Shown in pieces: positions 8,643 through 17,197 of a DNA stretch of 64,000 nt (its first letter is position 1; each line of letters begins with the position of its first letter). This DNA comes from Amycolatopsis sp. CA-126428 (lineage in GTDB: Bacteria > Actinomycetota > Actinomycetes > Mycobacteriales > Pseudonocardiaceae), in NCBI RefSeq assembly GCF_002904335.1, contig NZ_PPHF01000048.1, forward strand, positions 62,001-126,000. The letters are read 5' to 3'. The notes beneath the pieces are model-generated. The model searched no databases and was not told where the DNA came from. It saw only the letters and a list, made by a program, of their open reading frames with translations. The position numbers and the translations under genes were made by a program.

Positions 8643-9575
8643 GTGATCGAGCTGGTCCTGACCGCGGCCGGGAGCCACCGCGTCCGGTTCGCCATCTCGC
8701 CGCTGGAGGAGGTGCTGGGCGCGGTCCAGACCCTGCTCGGCATCCGGCAGCACCCCGCGCCACCGCCGTGGCTCTCCGCCGTGCCCGACGTGCCGGAGCT
8801 GGCCGCGGTGCTGAGCGCGCGGCACTACCTCACCGAGTTCCTGAGCCCGCCGCCCGACGGGCCCGAGACGACCGCCGAAGCGCAGCTCGCGGTGGTCCGG
8901 GCGACGCCGCCCGCGCAGGTGGCGCTGGAGCTGGGCATGGTCGACGCGGACCTGTCCGGGCTGCCGGCCGACCCGGCGGCCGCGCGCGACCTGCTGGCCG
9001 ATCAGCTCGAGACGGTGTGGGACGCGCTGCTGGCCCCGGAGTGGCCCCGCCTGCGCGAGCTGCTCGCGGCGGACATCGCCCACCGGACGCGGCAGCTGGG
9101 GTCGGGCGGGCTCGCGGCGATGCTGGCGGAACTCCACCCGCGCGTCCGGCTGTCGGGGACGTCGGTGCTGGTCGACGTCCGGTCCCGGGAGCGCTTGCCG
9201 ATCGACGCGCGGGGGCTGCTGCTGATCCCGGCGGTGTTCGCGTGGCCCAACGTCGGGGTGGTGACGGTGCCGCCGTGGCAGATTTCGCTGCTGTACCCCG
9301 CCCGGGGCGTGGCTTCGCTGTGGACTTCCACCGCCGAGCCGCCGGAACCGCTGGCGGAGGTGCTCGGCCGGACGCGGGCCCTGCTGCTGACCACGCTCGA
9401 CCGCCCGGCGGCGACGACCGAGCTGGCCCGGCGCCACGAGCTGGCACCGGCGACGGTTTCGGCCCACCTGACGGCGCTGCGCGGAGCGGGCTTGCTGGCG
9501 TCGGAACGCCGGGGGCACCGGGTGCTGTACCGGCGCACGGAACTCGGCGACGCGCTCCTCTCGGGCAAGCTGTGA
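8643..9575 (+). CDS. ArsR-family transcriptional regulator with DUF5937 N-terminal domain
   Basis: 310 residues. The C-terminal ~80 residues form a winged helix (TTELARRHELAPATVSAHL followed by a wing with RRGHRVLYRR), while the long N-terminal part resembles the DUF5937 sensor region common in actinobacterial ArsR proteins. It starts like the family (a few residues, then RVRFAISPL). The GTG at 8643 is chosen for this reason and because it starts right after the operator; an ATG at 8580 would overlap the MFS start codon. It probably represses the divergent MFS gene. The tyrosine phosphatase gene follows 3 bases later. Effector unknown. Confidence 0.8.
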   Translation: MIELVLTAAGSHRVRFAISPLEEVLGAVQTLLGIRQHPAPPPWLSAVPDVPELAAVLSARHYLTEFLSPPPDGPETTAEAQLAVVRATPPAQVALELGMVDADLSGLPADPAAARDLLADQLETVWDALLAPEWPRLRELLAADIAHRTRQLGSGGLAAMLAELHPRVRLSGTSVLVDVRSRERLPIDARGLLLIPAVFAWPNVGVVTVPPWQISLLYPARGVASLWTSTAEPPEPLAEVLGRTRALLLTTLDRPAATTELARRHELAPATVSAHLTALRGAGLLASERRGHRVLYRRTELGDALLSGKL

Positions 9576-9578
9576 CAG

Positions 9579-10346
9579 ATGGACAGAGCCGTGGCCTGGG
9601 AAGGCTTCTACAACACCAGGGACCTCGGTGGCCTGCTGGCGCACTCGGGCACGACCCGCCGCGGCGCGTTCTTCAGGGCGGCCGACCTCCGGTTCGTGAC
9701 CGGCGCCGGGTGGGCCCAGGCGCGGGAGGCCGGCGTCCGGACCGTCATCGACCTGCGCAACCCCGACGAGATCCGGCCGACGGCGGGCGCTCCGACGGCG
9801 CTGGCAGGGTCCGCGCAGTTCGCCGCCGCGGCCGACCCGGTCACCCCGGCGGGCCTCGACCGCGTCGAGGTTCCCCTCGACGACATCGCCGACCTCGAGT
9901 TCTGGCGGTACGTCAACGGCGAGCGGCTGAACGGCAGCCCGCTCTACTACCGCGTCTTCCTCGAACGGAAGGCCGGGCGCTGCGCCGCCGTCATGACCGC
10001 GATCGCCCGGGCGGCCCCCGGCGGCGTCCTGTTCCACTGCGGTTCCGGGCGCGACCGGACCGGTCTCGTCGCGCACCTGCTCCTGGCGCTGGCCGGCGTC
10101 GGCCCCGACGCCATCGCCGCGGACTACGACCTGTCCACCGAAGCCGTGAGACCGCTGTACGCCGCGATGGGCACCGACGACCAGGGGCCGGTCATCGCGG
10201 CGATCCTCGCGGAGCGGGGCACCACGACCGCGGCGGCCGTCCGGGACACGCTCGACGGCTTCGACGTCGAGCGGTACCTCCTCGACGCCGGTGTTGCCGC
10301 CGGCGACCTCGCCGGCATCCGGCACCGGCTGACCCGGCGGGACTAG
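9579..10346 (+). CDS. Tyrosine phosphatase family protein (PtpB-like)
   Basis: 255 residues. The active-site loop HCGSGRDR (His153, Cys154, Arg160) fits HCxxGxxR of the dual-specificity/lipid phosphatase type (Y_phosphatase3), together with the N-terminal NTRDLGG motif and VIDLRNPDE. Its start lies 3 bases after the regulator stop, so it is probably co-transcribed. It may dephosphorylate protein Tyr/Ser/Thr or phosphoinositides, as the M. tuberculosis PtpB relatives do; no signal peptide is evident. Confidence 0.85.
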   Translation: MDRAVAWEGFYNTRDLGGLLAHSGTTRRGAFFRAADLRFVTGAGWAQAREAGVRTVIDLRNPDEIRPTAGAPTALAGSAQFAAAADPVTPAGLDRVEVPLDDIADLEFWRYVNGERLNGSPLYYRVFLERKAGRCAAVMTAIARAAPGGVLFHCGSGRDRTGLVAHLLLALAGVGPDAIAADYDLSTEAVRPLYAAMGTDDQGPVIAAILAERGTTTAAAVRDTLDGFDVERYLLDAGVAAGDLAGIRHRLTRRD

Positions 10347-10380
10347 GCTGGGATCGACCACCCGTGAAGGAGAACCATCG

Positions 10381-11016
10381 ATGCGTATCGTCCATTTCGG
10401 ACACGCCTGCCTGTTGCTGGAGACCGGCTCCGAGCGGATCCTGATCGATCCCGGCGCCTTCTCCACCGGCTTCGAGGGTGAGCGGGAACTGTCCGCCGTG
10501 CTGGTCACGCACCAGCACTTCGACCACCTCGACGTCGAACGGCTGCCCCGGGTCCTCGAAGCCAACCCCGGTGCCCGGCTGATCGTCGATCCCGGGTCCG
10601 CTCCTGAGGTCGAGAAGCTCGGCCTGGAGTTCGCCGTCGCCAACGTCGGGGACGCCTTCGCCGTCGGGGACACCGCCATCAAGGCCGTCGGCGGGGAGCA
10701 CGCCGTCATCCACTCGGACATCCCCGTCATCCCGAACATCGGGTACGTCTTCGACGACGGCGCTTTCTTCCACCCCGGCGACTCGTTCTTCGTGCCGGAG
10801 CAGAGGATCGACGTCCTGGGGCTGCCCACCGGCGCGCCGTGGCTGAAGGCCGGGGAAGCCGTCGACTACCTGCGGGCCGTCGCGCCGCGGGTGGCCGTGC
10901 CGATCCACGAAGCCGTGCTCGCCAACCCGGCCATGCACTACGGCCTCTTCGGGAACCTCGCCCCCGAAGGCACCGAGGTCAAGGTGCTCGACCGGGGCGA
11001 ACCCGCGAAGATCTAG
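10381..11016 (+). CDS. MBL-fold metal-dependent hydrolase (UlaG/UPF0173-like)
   Basis: 211 residues. The metal motif THQHFDHLD gives His44, His46, Asp48 and His49; further His residues follow (HPGDSF, PIHEAVL). The short length and the FGHACLLLE start match the UlaG-like L-ascorbate-6-phosphate lactonase/UPF0173 group, but no ascorbate genes are near. GAAGGAG precedes the ATG. Its stop codon shares a CTAG with the stop of the convergent deacetylase-like gene. Confidence 0.82.
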   Translation: MRIVHFGHACLLLETGSERILIDPGAFSTGFEGERELSAVLVTHQHFDHLDVERLPRVLEANPGARLIVDPGSAPEVEKLGLEFAVANVGDAFAVGDTAIKAVGGEHAVIHSDIPVIPNIGYVFDDGAFFHPGDSFFVPEQRIDVLGLPTGAPWLKAGEAVDYLRAVAPRVAVPIHEAVLANPAMHYGLFGNLAPEGTEVKVLDRGEPAKI

Positions 11017-11717
11017 GCCGCCACCACGCGCAGCGAGCCGTAGGTCGCGCCGAACGCGCGGTTCTCCAGGGCGACGTCCACCGCGTCGAGCAGGGCCTGG
11101 CGGAGGCCGGGGCGGGTCAGGTCCGTGGCATCGACCCCCAGCCGGACCAACCCGCCCCGGCGGGCCGCGCGCGCCGCCGCCAGCACCAGCGCGAAGCAAC
11201 GCACCGTCTCCGTGCGGTGCGACTGGCTCGTGAACTCACTCACCCGCGCGCGGCGCACCTCGCCGGTCACGAGGTCGCGCACCGCGCCGAGGTCCGCGCA
11301 CAGCCGGAACCCGTGCTCGGCCAACGCCTGCAGCGTGCCCTGGGACGCGATCCAGCGCGGCGGCGCGAAGCCGTCCACCGACAGCCCCGCGTTGTCCAGC
11401 GCGGCCTTCGCGGCGATCAGGCGCAGGCGTGCCTCGTGCGCCGGCAGCGTCGCGAACTCCGCCCGCTTGCCCAGGTAGACCGTGCGGTGCGTGGGCGTGA
11501 CGGTGTGGTCGTAGCCGTGCAGCAGCACGGAATCACCGCCGCGGGCGCGGGTGCGCACCCACTCCGTCACCGGGCCTTCGCCGGTGCGGGCGGCGTACAG
11601 CATCGAGAGCGGCACCTTGCGGCGGTCGAGCTCGGCCGCGAGGTCGGCGCACCGGTGCAGCGTGCGCGGGGTGATTCCCGACAGCGAAACCAGCAAGCGA
11701 GCTTCCACGACCACCAT
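11013..11717 (-). CDS. DUF2334/polysaccharide deacetylase-like protein
   Basis: 234 residues, NodB-like fold proteins of the DUF2334 group. Visible: a start segment VEARLLVSLSGITPRTL, a LLHGYDH motif (His and Asp for metal or catalysis), and FAPPRW. A deacetylase role is inferred from family only. The ATG at 11717 (MVVVEARLL) is preferred; another in-frame start exists at 11738. No signal peptide. Convergent with the MBL gene, sharing a CTAG of overlapping stops. Confidence 0.65.
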   Translation of the reverse strand: MVVVEARLLVSLSGITPRTLHRCADLAAELDRRKVPLSMLYAARTGEGPVTEWVRTRARGGDSVLLHGYDHTVTPTHRTVYLGKRAEFATLPAHEARLRLIAAKAALDNAGLSVDGFAPPRWIASQGTLQALAEHGFRLCADLGAVRDLVTGEVRRARVSEFTSQSHRTETVRCFALVLAAARAARRGGLVRLGVDATDLTRPGLRQALLDAVDVALENRAFGATYGSLRVVAA

Positions 11718-11798
11718 TGGGACGCACGCGTCTGACACCCTCGTGAACTGCGCAGAACGGGCGGGCGACCGTTGCCGGAAAGCCCGGCACCAGCCGGC

Positions 11799-12314
11799 TC
11801 AGACGCCCTCACGCAGGCGCTTCACGGCCACCGCGATCCGGCCGCGCAGGTCGGGGTCGGCGACCTGACCGTCGGCGACGTCCGCCCGTGACACCGGGAT
11901 CCGCGCGCACGCCTCTTCGACGATCTTCGCGCCCGCGTACGTCAGGACCTTCCGCAGCGAGTCGTGCGCGTCCCGGCCGCCGGTCGGGGCCGCGATCGAG
12001 GACGCGTTGATCCACGCCACCGGCTTGCCGTACATCTCGCCGCCGCCGACCGTCCAGTCGAGGAGGTTCTTGAACGAGCCCGGCAGCCCGCCCGCGTACT
12101 CCGGCGTGCAGATCAGGACGGCGTCGGCGTCCTTCAGCGCGGCCCGCAGCGAAGCGACCTCGGGGTGCAGCGGGTCGCGGTCGTCATCGGGGTTGAAGTG
12201 CGGCAGATCGGCAAGGCCGGTGTACGTCCGGCTCGCGGTGAGGGTCGCGACGGTCCCCAGCACCGCCGCATTGCCCGAGCCGGCTCGCAGGCTGCCGCAG
12301 ATCAGCAGGATCAC
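11799..12314 (-). CDS. NADPH-dependent FMN reductase
   Basis: 171 residues of flavodoxin-like fold. The N-terminal ICGSLRAGSGN loop binds FMN phosphate; TPEYAGGLPGSFKNLLDW is the family core motif. It reduces quinones, azo compounds or FMN with NAD(P)H. The GTG at 12314 lies inside the current purC frame; a single extra G would turn this into a classic GTGA stop/start overlap with purC. Co-transcribed with purC. Confidence 0.85.
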   Translation of the reverse strand: MILLICGSLRAGSGNAAVLGTVATLTASRTYTGLADLPHFNPDDDRDPLHPEVASLRAALKDADAVLICTPEYAGGLPGSFKNLLDWTVGGGEMYGKPVAWINASSIAAPTGGRDAHDSLRKVLTYAGAKIVEEACARIPVSRADVADGQVADPDLRGRIAVAVKRLREGV

Positions 12315-13188
12315 GGGGCCAGTCTGCCAGCGAAAGCCCGGTGATGCGCTGGTACGCCTCGATGTACCGGTCGCGCGTCGCCGTCACCACTTCGGGCGGC
12401 AACGGCGGCAGCGGGGAGACGCAGTCCCAGCCGGACGCCGGGTCGACCAGCCAGTCGCGCACGTGCTGCTTGTCGAACGACGGCTGCGGGACGCCGGGCT
12501 GATGACCGTCGGCGAGCCAGTAGCGGGCCGAATCCGGCGTCAGCAGCTCGTCCGCGAGCACGAGCCGGCCGTCGGCGCCGATGCCGAATTCGAATTTCGT
12601 GTCGGCCAGCAGCAGGCCCTGCTCCGCCGCGCGCGCGGCGGCCCGGCGGTACAGCTCCAGAGAGGCCTCCCGGACCTCCTCGGCGAGCGCGCGGCCCAGC
12701 ACCGAGACGCACCTACCGAAGTCGATGTTTTCGTCCTTGCAGCCGCGGGGCGCCTTGGTGGACGGCGTGAAGATCGGCTCGGGCAGCCGCGCCGACTCGG
12801 CCAGGCGGGGCGGCAGCGCCAGCCCGCACACCTCCCCGGACCGGCGGTAGTCCGCGTATCCGCGGCCGGTCAGGTAGCCGCGGACGACCGCCTCCACCGG
12901 CAGCATGTCGAGCCGCTCGACCAGCAGCGCGCGGCCGCGGACGGCCTCCGGGATCAGCGGCCCCTCGCAGGTCACGAGGTGGTTCGGGAGGACGTCGGCG
13001 AGTTCGCGGAACCAGAACACGCTCATCGCGGTGAGCACGCGGCCCTTGCCGGGGACCGAGGTGGGGAAGACGCGTTCGAAGGCGGAGATGCGGTCGGAGG
13101 CGACGACCAGCAGGTGCTCGTCGCCGACCGCGTAGAGGTCGCGGACCTTGCCGGTGGCGAGCCGTTCGAGGGTGGGGAGGGGTGTCAC
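12184..13188 (-). CDS. purC: SAICAR synthetase, with a run-on C-terminus
   Basis: Makes SAICAR from CAIR and aspartate in purine synthesis. Conserved parts: GKVRDLYAV, SDRISAF, DTKFEFG and DELLTPDSARYW, ending in ITGLSLADWPR, where the family normally stops (about 291 residues). Here the frame runs about 43 residues further, over 131 bases of the FMN reductase gene, in unrelated low-complexity sequence. One base lost at about 12310-12316 (CCCCGTGA in place of CCCCGGTGA) explains it: adding a G restores a stop overlapping the next GTG. The GTG at 13188 is the chosen start; another lies at 13209. Confidence 0.85.
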   Translation of the reverse strand: MTPLPTLERLATGKVRDLYAVGDEHLLVVASDRISAFERVFPTSVPGKGRVLTAMSVFWFRELADVLPNHLVTCEGPLIPEAVRGRALLVERLDMLPVEAVVRGYLTGRGYADYRRSGEVCGLALPPRLAESARLPEPIFTPSTKAPRGCKDENIDFGRCVSVLGRALAEEVREASLELYRRAAARAAEQGLLLADTKFEFGIGADGRLVLADELLTPDSARYWLADGHQPGVPQPSFDKQHVRDWLVDPASGWDCVSPLPPLPPEVVTATRDRYIEAYQRITGLSLADWPRDPADLRQPASRLGQCGGAGDRRDPHREPDVHRPCRSAALQPR

Positions 13189-13235
13189 GCGCTGAACCCT
13201 AACGCGCACCCTCCGCCACCATGGATGATGCTGGC

Positions 13236-14042
13236 ATGGCGTACGACTGGATCTCGGTGACGACCGACTACGGCCGGCGCGACGGCTTCGTGGCGGCCTG
13301 CCACGGCGTGATCGCGCGGCTGGCGCCCGCGGTGCGGGTGATCGACGTGACCCACGAAGTGCCGCCCCAGGACATCCGGCACGGGGCGATGGCGCTGGCC
13401 CAGACGGTCCCCTACCTGCCGGAATCGGTGCACGTGGCGGTCGTCGACCCCGGTGTCGGGACGGCCCGGCTCGGCGTGGTCGTCGTCGCGGAGGACGGGC
13501 TGCTGGTCGGGCCGGACAACGGCCTGCTGCTGCCCGCCGCGCAGGCGCTGGGCGGGGTCCGGGCGGCGTACGAGCTCACGGAGCCGTCGCTGCGGCTGGC
13601 GACGACGTCGGCGACCTTCCACGGGCGGGACGTCTTCGCGCCCGCGGCCGCGCACCTCGCTCTCGGAGTGGCACCGGCCGACTTCGGCGACCCGGTGGAC
13701 GGCCTGGTCGCGATGCCCGAGCCGTTCGTCGCCGCGTTCCCCGGAAAGCTCGTGTCGGAGGTGCTGACGGTCGACCACTTCGGCAACGTCCAGCTGGCCG
13801 CGACCCCGGCCGACCTCGAGCTCTCGGGCCTGTCGGGCGCGGTTTCCGTGCACAGCGAGCGCGTGGCGGTGACCACGGTGCTCGGGCGGACCTTCGCGGA
13901 CGTGCCCGCCGGCGCTTCGGTGCTCTACACGGACTCGGCGGGCCGGCTCGCCGTCGCCGTGAACGGTGGCTCCGCGGCGGCCGTGCTCGGGCTCGGGCCG
14001 GCCCAGGAGTGCACGATCACCTCGTCGCCGACGGCGACCTGA
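13236..14042 (+). CDS. SAM hydroxide adenosyltransferase (DUF62, chlorinase/fluorinase fold)
   Basis: 268 residues. It hydrolyses S-adenosylmethionine to adenosine and methionine using an activated hydroxide. Family marks: TTDYGRRDGFV, DVTHEVPPQDIRHGA, VVDPGVGT and GPDNGLL in the N-terminal domain, and DHFGNVQL in the C-terminal domain. It lacks context for halogenation, so the common hydrolase role is more likely than chlorinase. The ATG at 13236 gives the family N-terminus (YDWISVTTDYG). It is divergent from purC and overlaps the MOSC gene tail to tail by 118 bases. Confidence 0.86.
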   Translation: MAYDWISVTTDYGRRDGFVAACHGVIARLAPAVRVIDVTHEVPPQDIRHGAMALAQTVPYLPESVHVAVVDPGVGTARLGVVVVAEDGLLVGPDNGLLLPAAQALGGVRAAYELTEPSLRLATTSATFHGRDVFAPAAAHLALGVAPADFGDPVDGLVAMPEPFVAAFPGKLVSEVLTVDHFGNVQLAATPADLELSGLSGAVSVHSERVAVTTVLGRTFADVPAGASVLYTDSAGRLAVAVNGGSAAAVLGLGPAQECTITSSPTAT

Positions 14043-14806
14043 CCCGGCCGCAGCACCGCGGCCTTCATCCCGAAGACGACGCCCCCGCTCGGGCCGCGCC
14101 GGTAGGTCGCGAGCGTGCGGATCGGCTCGGGGCCGGCCTTCGCGCCGGTCTCCTGGTCGACCATCGGGACCGTGCAGCGGACACACTTCTCGGCGTACCC
14201 GAACTTCGCGGTGCCGGCGGTCAGCTCGCGTGCTTCGTCTTCACGGTGGGGTTCGGCCCAGCCGGCGATGACGACGTTGGGGCGGAAGCGGTCCATCGGG
14301 ACGGGTTCGCCCTGCCCGGCGGCGATCCGCTCGTTCAGGCTGTCCAAAGAGGACTCAGAGGCGACGAGCAGCGCGTGCCCGTCGGCGAACGCGGCCGTGC
14401 CGGGGGTGTCGCCGCCGGTGACGCGATCGTGCCCGGGCGCGACGCCGATCAGCTCGGCCGGCCGGCCGAGCAGGTCCGAGAACCACTCGTCGGCCCGCGG
14501 ATCCTGCCGGACGCCTTCGCCGTCCCAGGCCGACATCGACACCGGGCGCCGCGGGCCGTCACGCCGGATGGCGAAGACGACGTCTTCCCGCCCGGGGGCG
14601 GACAGCGCGAGCCGGTCGCCGAGCACCCGCGGCCGGACGGTCGCCATGACCGGGTGCGGCCGCTGCGTGAGGACGTCGCTGTCCGGGGTGATGACCTGGA
14701 AGACGCGGTCGTGCGCCAGCCCGGCGGGGGTCACCTCGGCGGACGGCACGTCGATGCCGGCGCAGGCCTTGACCGGGTAGTACGTCAGCCGAGCGATTCT
14801 CGCCAT
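13925..14806 (-). CDS. MOSC-domain protein (MOSC N-terminal barrel plus MOSC)
   Basis: 293 residues. An N-terminal beta-barrel (MARIARLTYYPVKACAGI) precedes the MOSC domain, with the conserved Cys segment KCVRCTVPM and the RFRPNVV motif. Relatives (MOCOS C-terminus, YcbX, mARC) bind molybdenum cofactor and reduce N-hydroxylated compounds. The domain ends at GDEVIVHSW; the last ~25 residues are Pro/Ala-rich and lie antisense to the SAM hydrolase coding region, so the stop may have shifted. Confidence 0.82.
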   Translation of the reverse strand: MARIARLTYYPVKACAGIDVPSAEVTPAGLAHDRVFQVITPDSDVLTQRPHPVMATVRPRVLGDRLALSAPGREDVVFAIRRDGPRRPVSMSAWDGEGVRQDPRADEWFSDLLGRPAELIGVAPGHDRVTGGDTPGTAAFADGHALLVASESSLDSLNERIAAGQGEPVPMDRFRPNVVIAGWAEPHREDEARELTAGTAKFGYAEKCVRCTVPMVDQETGAKAGPEPIRTLATYRRGPSGGVVFGMKAAVLRPGQVAVGDEVIVHSWAGPSPSTAAAEPPFTATASRPAESV

Positions 14807-14848
14807 CTTCGCAGGCTACCCGGGCAACGGCCGCCGAAGCCTCTTCTT

Positions 14849-15589
14849 TCAGAGCACCTGGGAGAGGAACCGCTGCAAGCGCGGGCTCTGCGGTTCGTCG
14901 AAGATCTCCGCCGGTGGGCCCTGCTCGACGATGCGGCCCGCGTCCATGAACGCCACCTCGTCGGCCACGCTCCGGGCGAACCCCATCTCGTGCGTCACCA
15001 CGATCAGGGTCAGCCCGCGCGAAGCCAGGCCCGCCATCAGGTTCAGCACGCCCTTGACCAGCTCCGGGTCCAGCGCGCTCGTGGCCTCGTCGAAGAGCAT
15101 CACCTCGGGGTCCATCGCCAGCGCCCGCGCGATCGCCACTCGCTGCTGCTGGCCGCCGGACAACGCGCTCGGCCGGTACGGCGCCTTGTCCGCCAGGCCG
15201 ACGTCCGCCAAGCGGGCGCGGGCGATCGCCGACGCCTCCTCCTTGCTCAGCTTCTTCACGCTGCGCAGCGGCAGCACGATGTTGTCCAGCACGCTCCGGT
15301 GGCCGAAGAGGTTGAAGTGCTGGAACACCATGCCGACGCGCTGGCGCAGGGCGTCCGGGTCGGCCTTGATCACCGATTCGCCGTCGAGCAGCAGGTCGCC
15401 GGAATCGGGCTCCTGCAGACGGTTCACGCAGCGCAGGAGCGTCGACTTGCCGGAGCCGGACGGGCCGATGACGCACGTCGTCTTCCCGCTCTCGACCTTC
15501 AGGTCGACCCCGCGCAGGACTTCGAGCGTGCCGAAGCTGACGTGGATGTCGCGCAGCTCCACACTGGACGAACGCACCGCCGTGGTCAC
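14849..15589 (-). CDS. Polar amino acid ABC importer, ATP-binding protein
   Basis: 246 residues, GlnQ/HisP type. Walker A GPSGSGKST (42-50), signature LSGGQQQR, Walker B VMLFDEATS and switch VTHEM are all intact. It powers import through the permease encoded just upstream. The GTG at 15589 overlaps the permease stop by 4 bases (GTGA), giving the usual family length; the longer open frame upstream is read inside the permease gene. Amino acid uptake is inferred from family; which amino acid is unknown. Confidence 0.92.
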   Translation of the reverse strand: MTTAVRSSSVELRDIHVSFGTLEVLRGVDLKVESGKTTCVIGPSGSGKSTLLRCVNRLQEPDSGDLLLDGESVIKADPDALRQRVGMVFQHFNLFGHRSVLDNIVLPLRSVKKLSKEEASAIARARLADVGLADKAPYRPSALSGGQQQRVAIARALAMDPEVMLFDEATSALDPELVKGVLNLMAGLASRGLTLIVVTHEMGFARSVADEVAFMDAGRIVEQGPPAEIFDEPQSPRLQRFLSQVL

Positions 15590-16350
15590 GAGGGCACCTT
15601 CCCGCTGGCGACCAGGTCCAGCTCGTCTCCGTCGCCCGGCTCGTCGACGCGTACCTTGCGGCCGGTCCGGAGCTTCTTGTCGATGTAGTTGACCAGGTGC
15701 GTCAGCGGCACGGTGATCACCAGGAAGAACACGCCGGCGGCGACCAGCGGCGACAGGTTGCCCGTGTTCGCCGCGAGGTCCTGGCCGATCCGGAACAGCT
15801 CGCGCTGCCCGGACAGCAGCCCGAGCACGTAGACGAGGCTGGAGTCCTTGACCAGCGCGATGAACTGGTTCACCAGCGCCGGCAGCACCCGCCGGACGCC
15901 CTGCGGGATGATCACCAGCAGCATCGACTTGGTGTAGCTCATCCCGAGTGCGCGGCTGGCCTCCATCTGCCCCTTGTCGACGCTCTGGATGCCCGACCGG
16001 AAGATCTCGCCGATGTAGGCCGCGGCGATCAGGGACAGCGCCAGGATGCCCATCGGGTACGGGTTCGTGCCGACGACGTCCCGGGCGAGTGTGCCGAGGC
16101 CCTGGCCGATCAGCAGGATCGTCAGGATGGCGGGCAGCCCGCGGAAGATGTCGGTGTAGATCCGCGCGGGCCAGCGCAGCCACCACTTGGTGGACAGGCC
16201 CATCACCGCCAGCACCATGCCGAGCACGGTGCCGATCAGCGCCGAGGACACCGACAGGACCAGCGTGTTGAGCAGCCCGGTCTTCAGCAGGTCGGGCAGG
16301 ACTTGGGAGATGTAATCCCAGTTCAGGAACGTGTTGACGAAATCTCCCAC
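15586..16350 (-). CDS. Polar amino acid ABC importer, permease
   Basis: 254-residue inner-membrane protein of the His/Glu/Gln/Arg permease family. About five membrane segments and the EAA loop (EASRALGMSYTKSMLLVIIPQ) that docks on the ATPase can be seen, along with RGLPAILTILLIGQGLG. Only one permease gene is present, so it would act as a homodimer. It is fed by three binding proteins encoded immediately upstream. Confidence 0.92.
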   Translation of the reverse strand: MGDFVNTFLNWDYISQVLPDLLKTGLLNTLVLSVSSALIGTVLGMVLAVMGLSTKWWLRWPARIYTDIFRGLPAILTILLIGQGLGTLARDVVGTNPYPMGILALSLIAAAYIGEIFRSGIQSVDKGQMEASRALGMSYTKSMLLVIIPQGVRRVLPALVNQFIALVKDSSLVYVLGLLSGQRELFRIGQDLAANTGNLSPLVAAGVFFLVITVPLTHLVNYIDKKLRTGRKVRVDEPGDGDELDLVASGKVPS

Positions 16351-16410
16351 CCGTCACCCACCCCCACCCTCAACGGAAGCGCTTCGCGCTACTGGCTTGT
16401 TCACAGTGGA

Positions 16411-17190
16411 CTACTGCCCCGCCTTGAACTCGGCGGGCACCGGCGCGGTGGGTTCGAACTGGTCGTGCACCTTGACCCACGTGCCGTCCGCGATGACCTT
16501 CTTCAGGCCGTCGTTGATCTTGTTGATCAGGTCCGTGTTGCCCTTCTTGAAGGCGAACCCGTGCGGGATGGTCGTGGTGATCGCCTTGGTCACCTTGAGC
16601 TTCGCGTCGGCGTTGTTCTTCGCGTAGTCCTCGGCGGTGGCCTGGTCGAACACCGCGCCGTCGATCGCGCCGGTCTTGAGGGCGTTGAGGGCGGCGGCGT
16701 CGTTGGGGAACCGGACGGCCTGCGCGGTCGGCGCGTTCGAGCCGAGCCAGGTGTCCGAGACCGTGCCCTGGACGACGCCGATCCGCTTGCCCGCCAACGA
16801 GTTCTCGTCGGTGATGCCGGCCGTCTCCTTGGCCTCGATGCCGAGGGCCTGGTAGTTGTACGGCGCCGAGAAGTCGACGGTCTTCTTGCGGGCGTCGGTC
16901 TGGGAGATCGCCGAGCTGCCGATGTCGAACGTGCCGTTCGCGACCTGACCCAGCAGGGCCGAAAACTCGGTCGCGGCGAACTCCAGCTTCAGGCCTTCCT
17001 TGGCCGCGATGGCCTTCAGCAGCTCGTTGTCGAAGCCGGTGTAGTTGCCGTTCTCCTGGTAGGCGTTCGGCTTCGAGTCGCTCAGCGTGCCGACGCGCAG
17101 GGTCTTGTCGCCGCCGCTGTCCGAGCCGCCGCACGCCGTGAGCGCGGCCAGCAAGGTCGCGGTGAGCGCCGTGACCAGTGTCTTCTTCAT
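16411..17190 (-). CDS. Amino acid ABC importer substrate-binding lipoprotein 1
   Basis: 259 residues. Signal peptide with lipobox LTACGG (Cys about 20), then a bilobal SBP_bac_3 domain. The TLRVGTLSD start, GFDNELLKAIA and QTDARKKTVDFS (Arg that holds the ligand carboxylate in the family) are conserved. It is closely similar to the next two genes, and is the copy nearest the permease. Confidence 0.92.
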   Translation of the reverse strand: MKKTLVTALTATLLAALTACGGSDSGGDKTLRVGTLSDSKPNAYQENGNYTGFDNELLKAIAAKEGLKLEFAATEFSALLGQVANGTFDIGSSAISQTDARKKTVDFSAPYNYQALGIEAKETAGITDENSLAGKRIGVVQGTVSDTWLGSNAPTAQAVRFPNDAAALNALKTGAIDGAVFDQATAEDYAKNNADAKLKVTKAITTTIPHGFAFKKGNTDLINKINDGLKKVIADGTWVKVHDQFEPTAPVPAEFKAGQ

Positions 17191-17197
17191 GCTTCTC

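Noticed and set aside
8580..8643. Earlier ATG start for the ArsR regulator sharing CATG with the MFS start
   Set aside because: It would place the operator within coding sequence; the family N-terminus fits the GTG at 8643.
14849..16357. Fusion of importer permease and ATPase in one 502-codon frame
   Set aside because: The first half is an off-frame reading of the permease; the ATPase has its own GTG at 15589 in a 4-base overlap, and both proteins have normal lengths.
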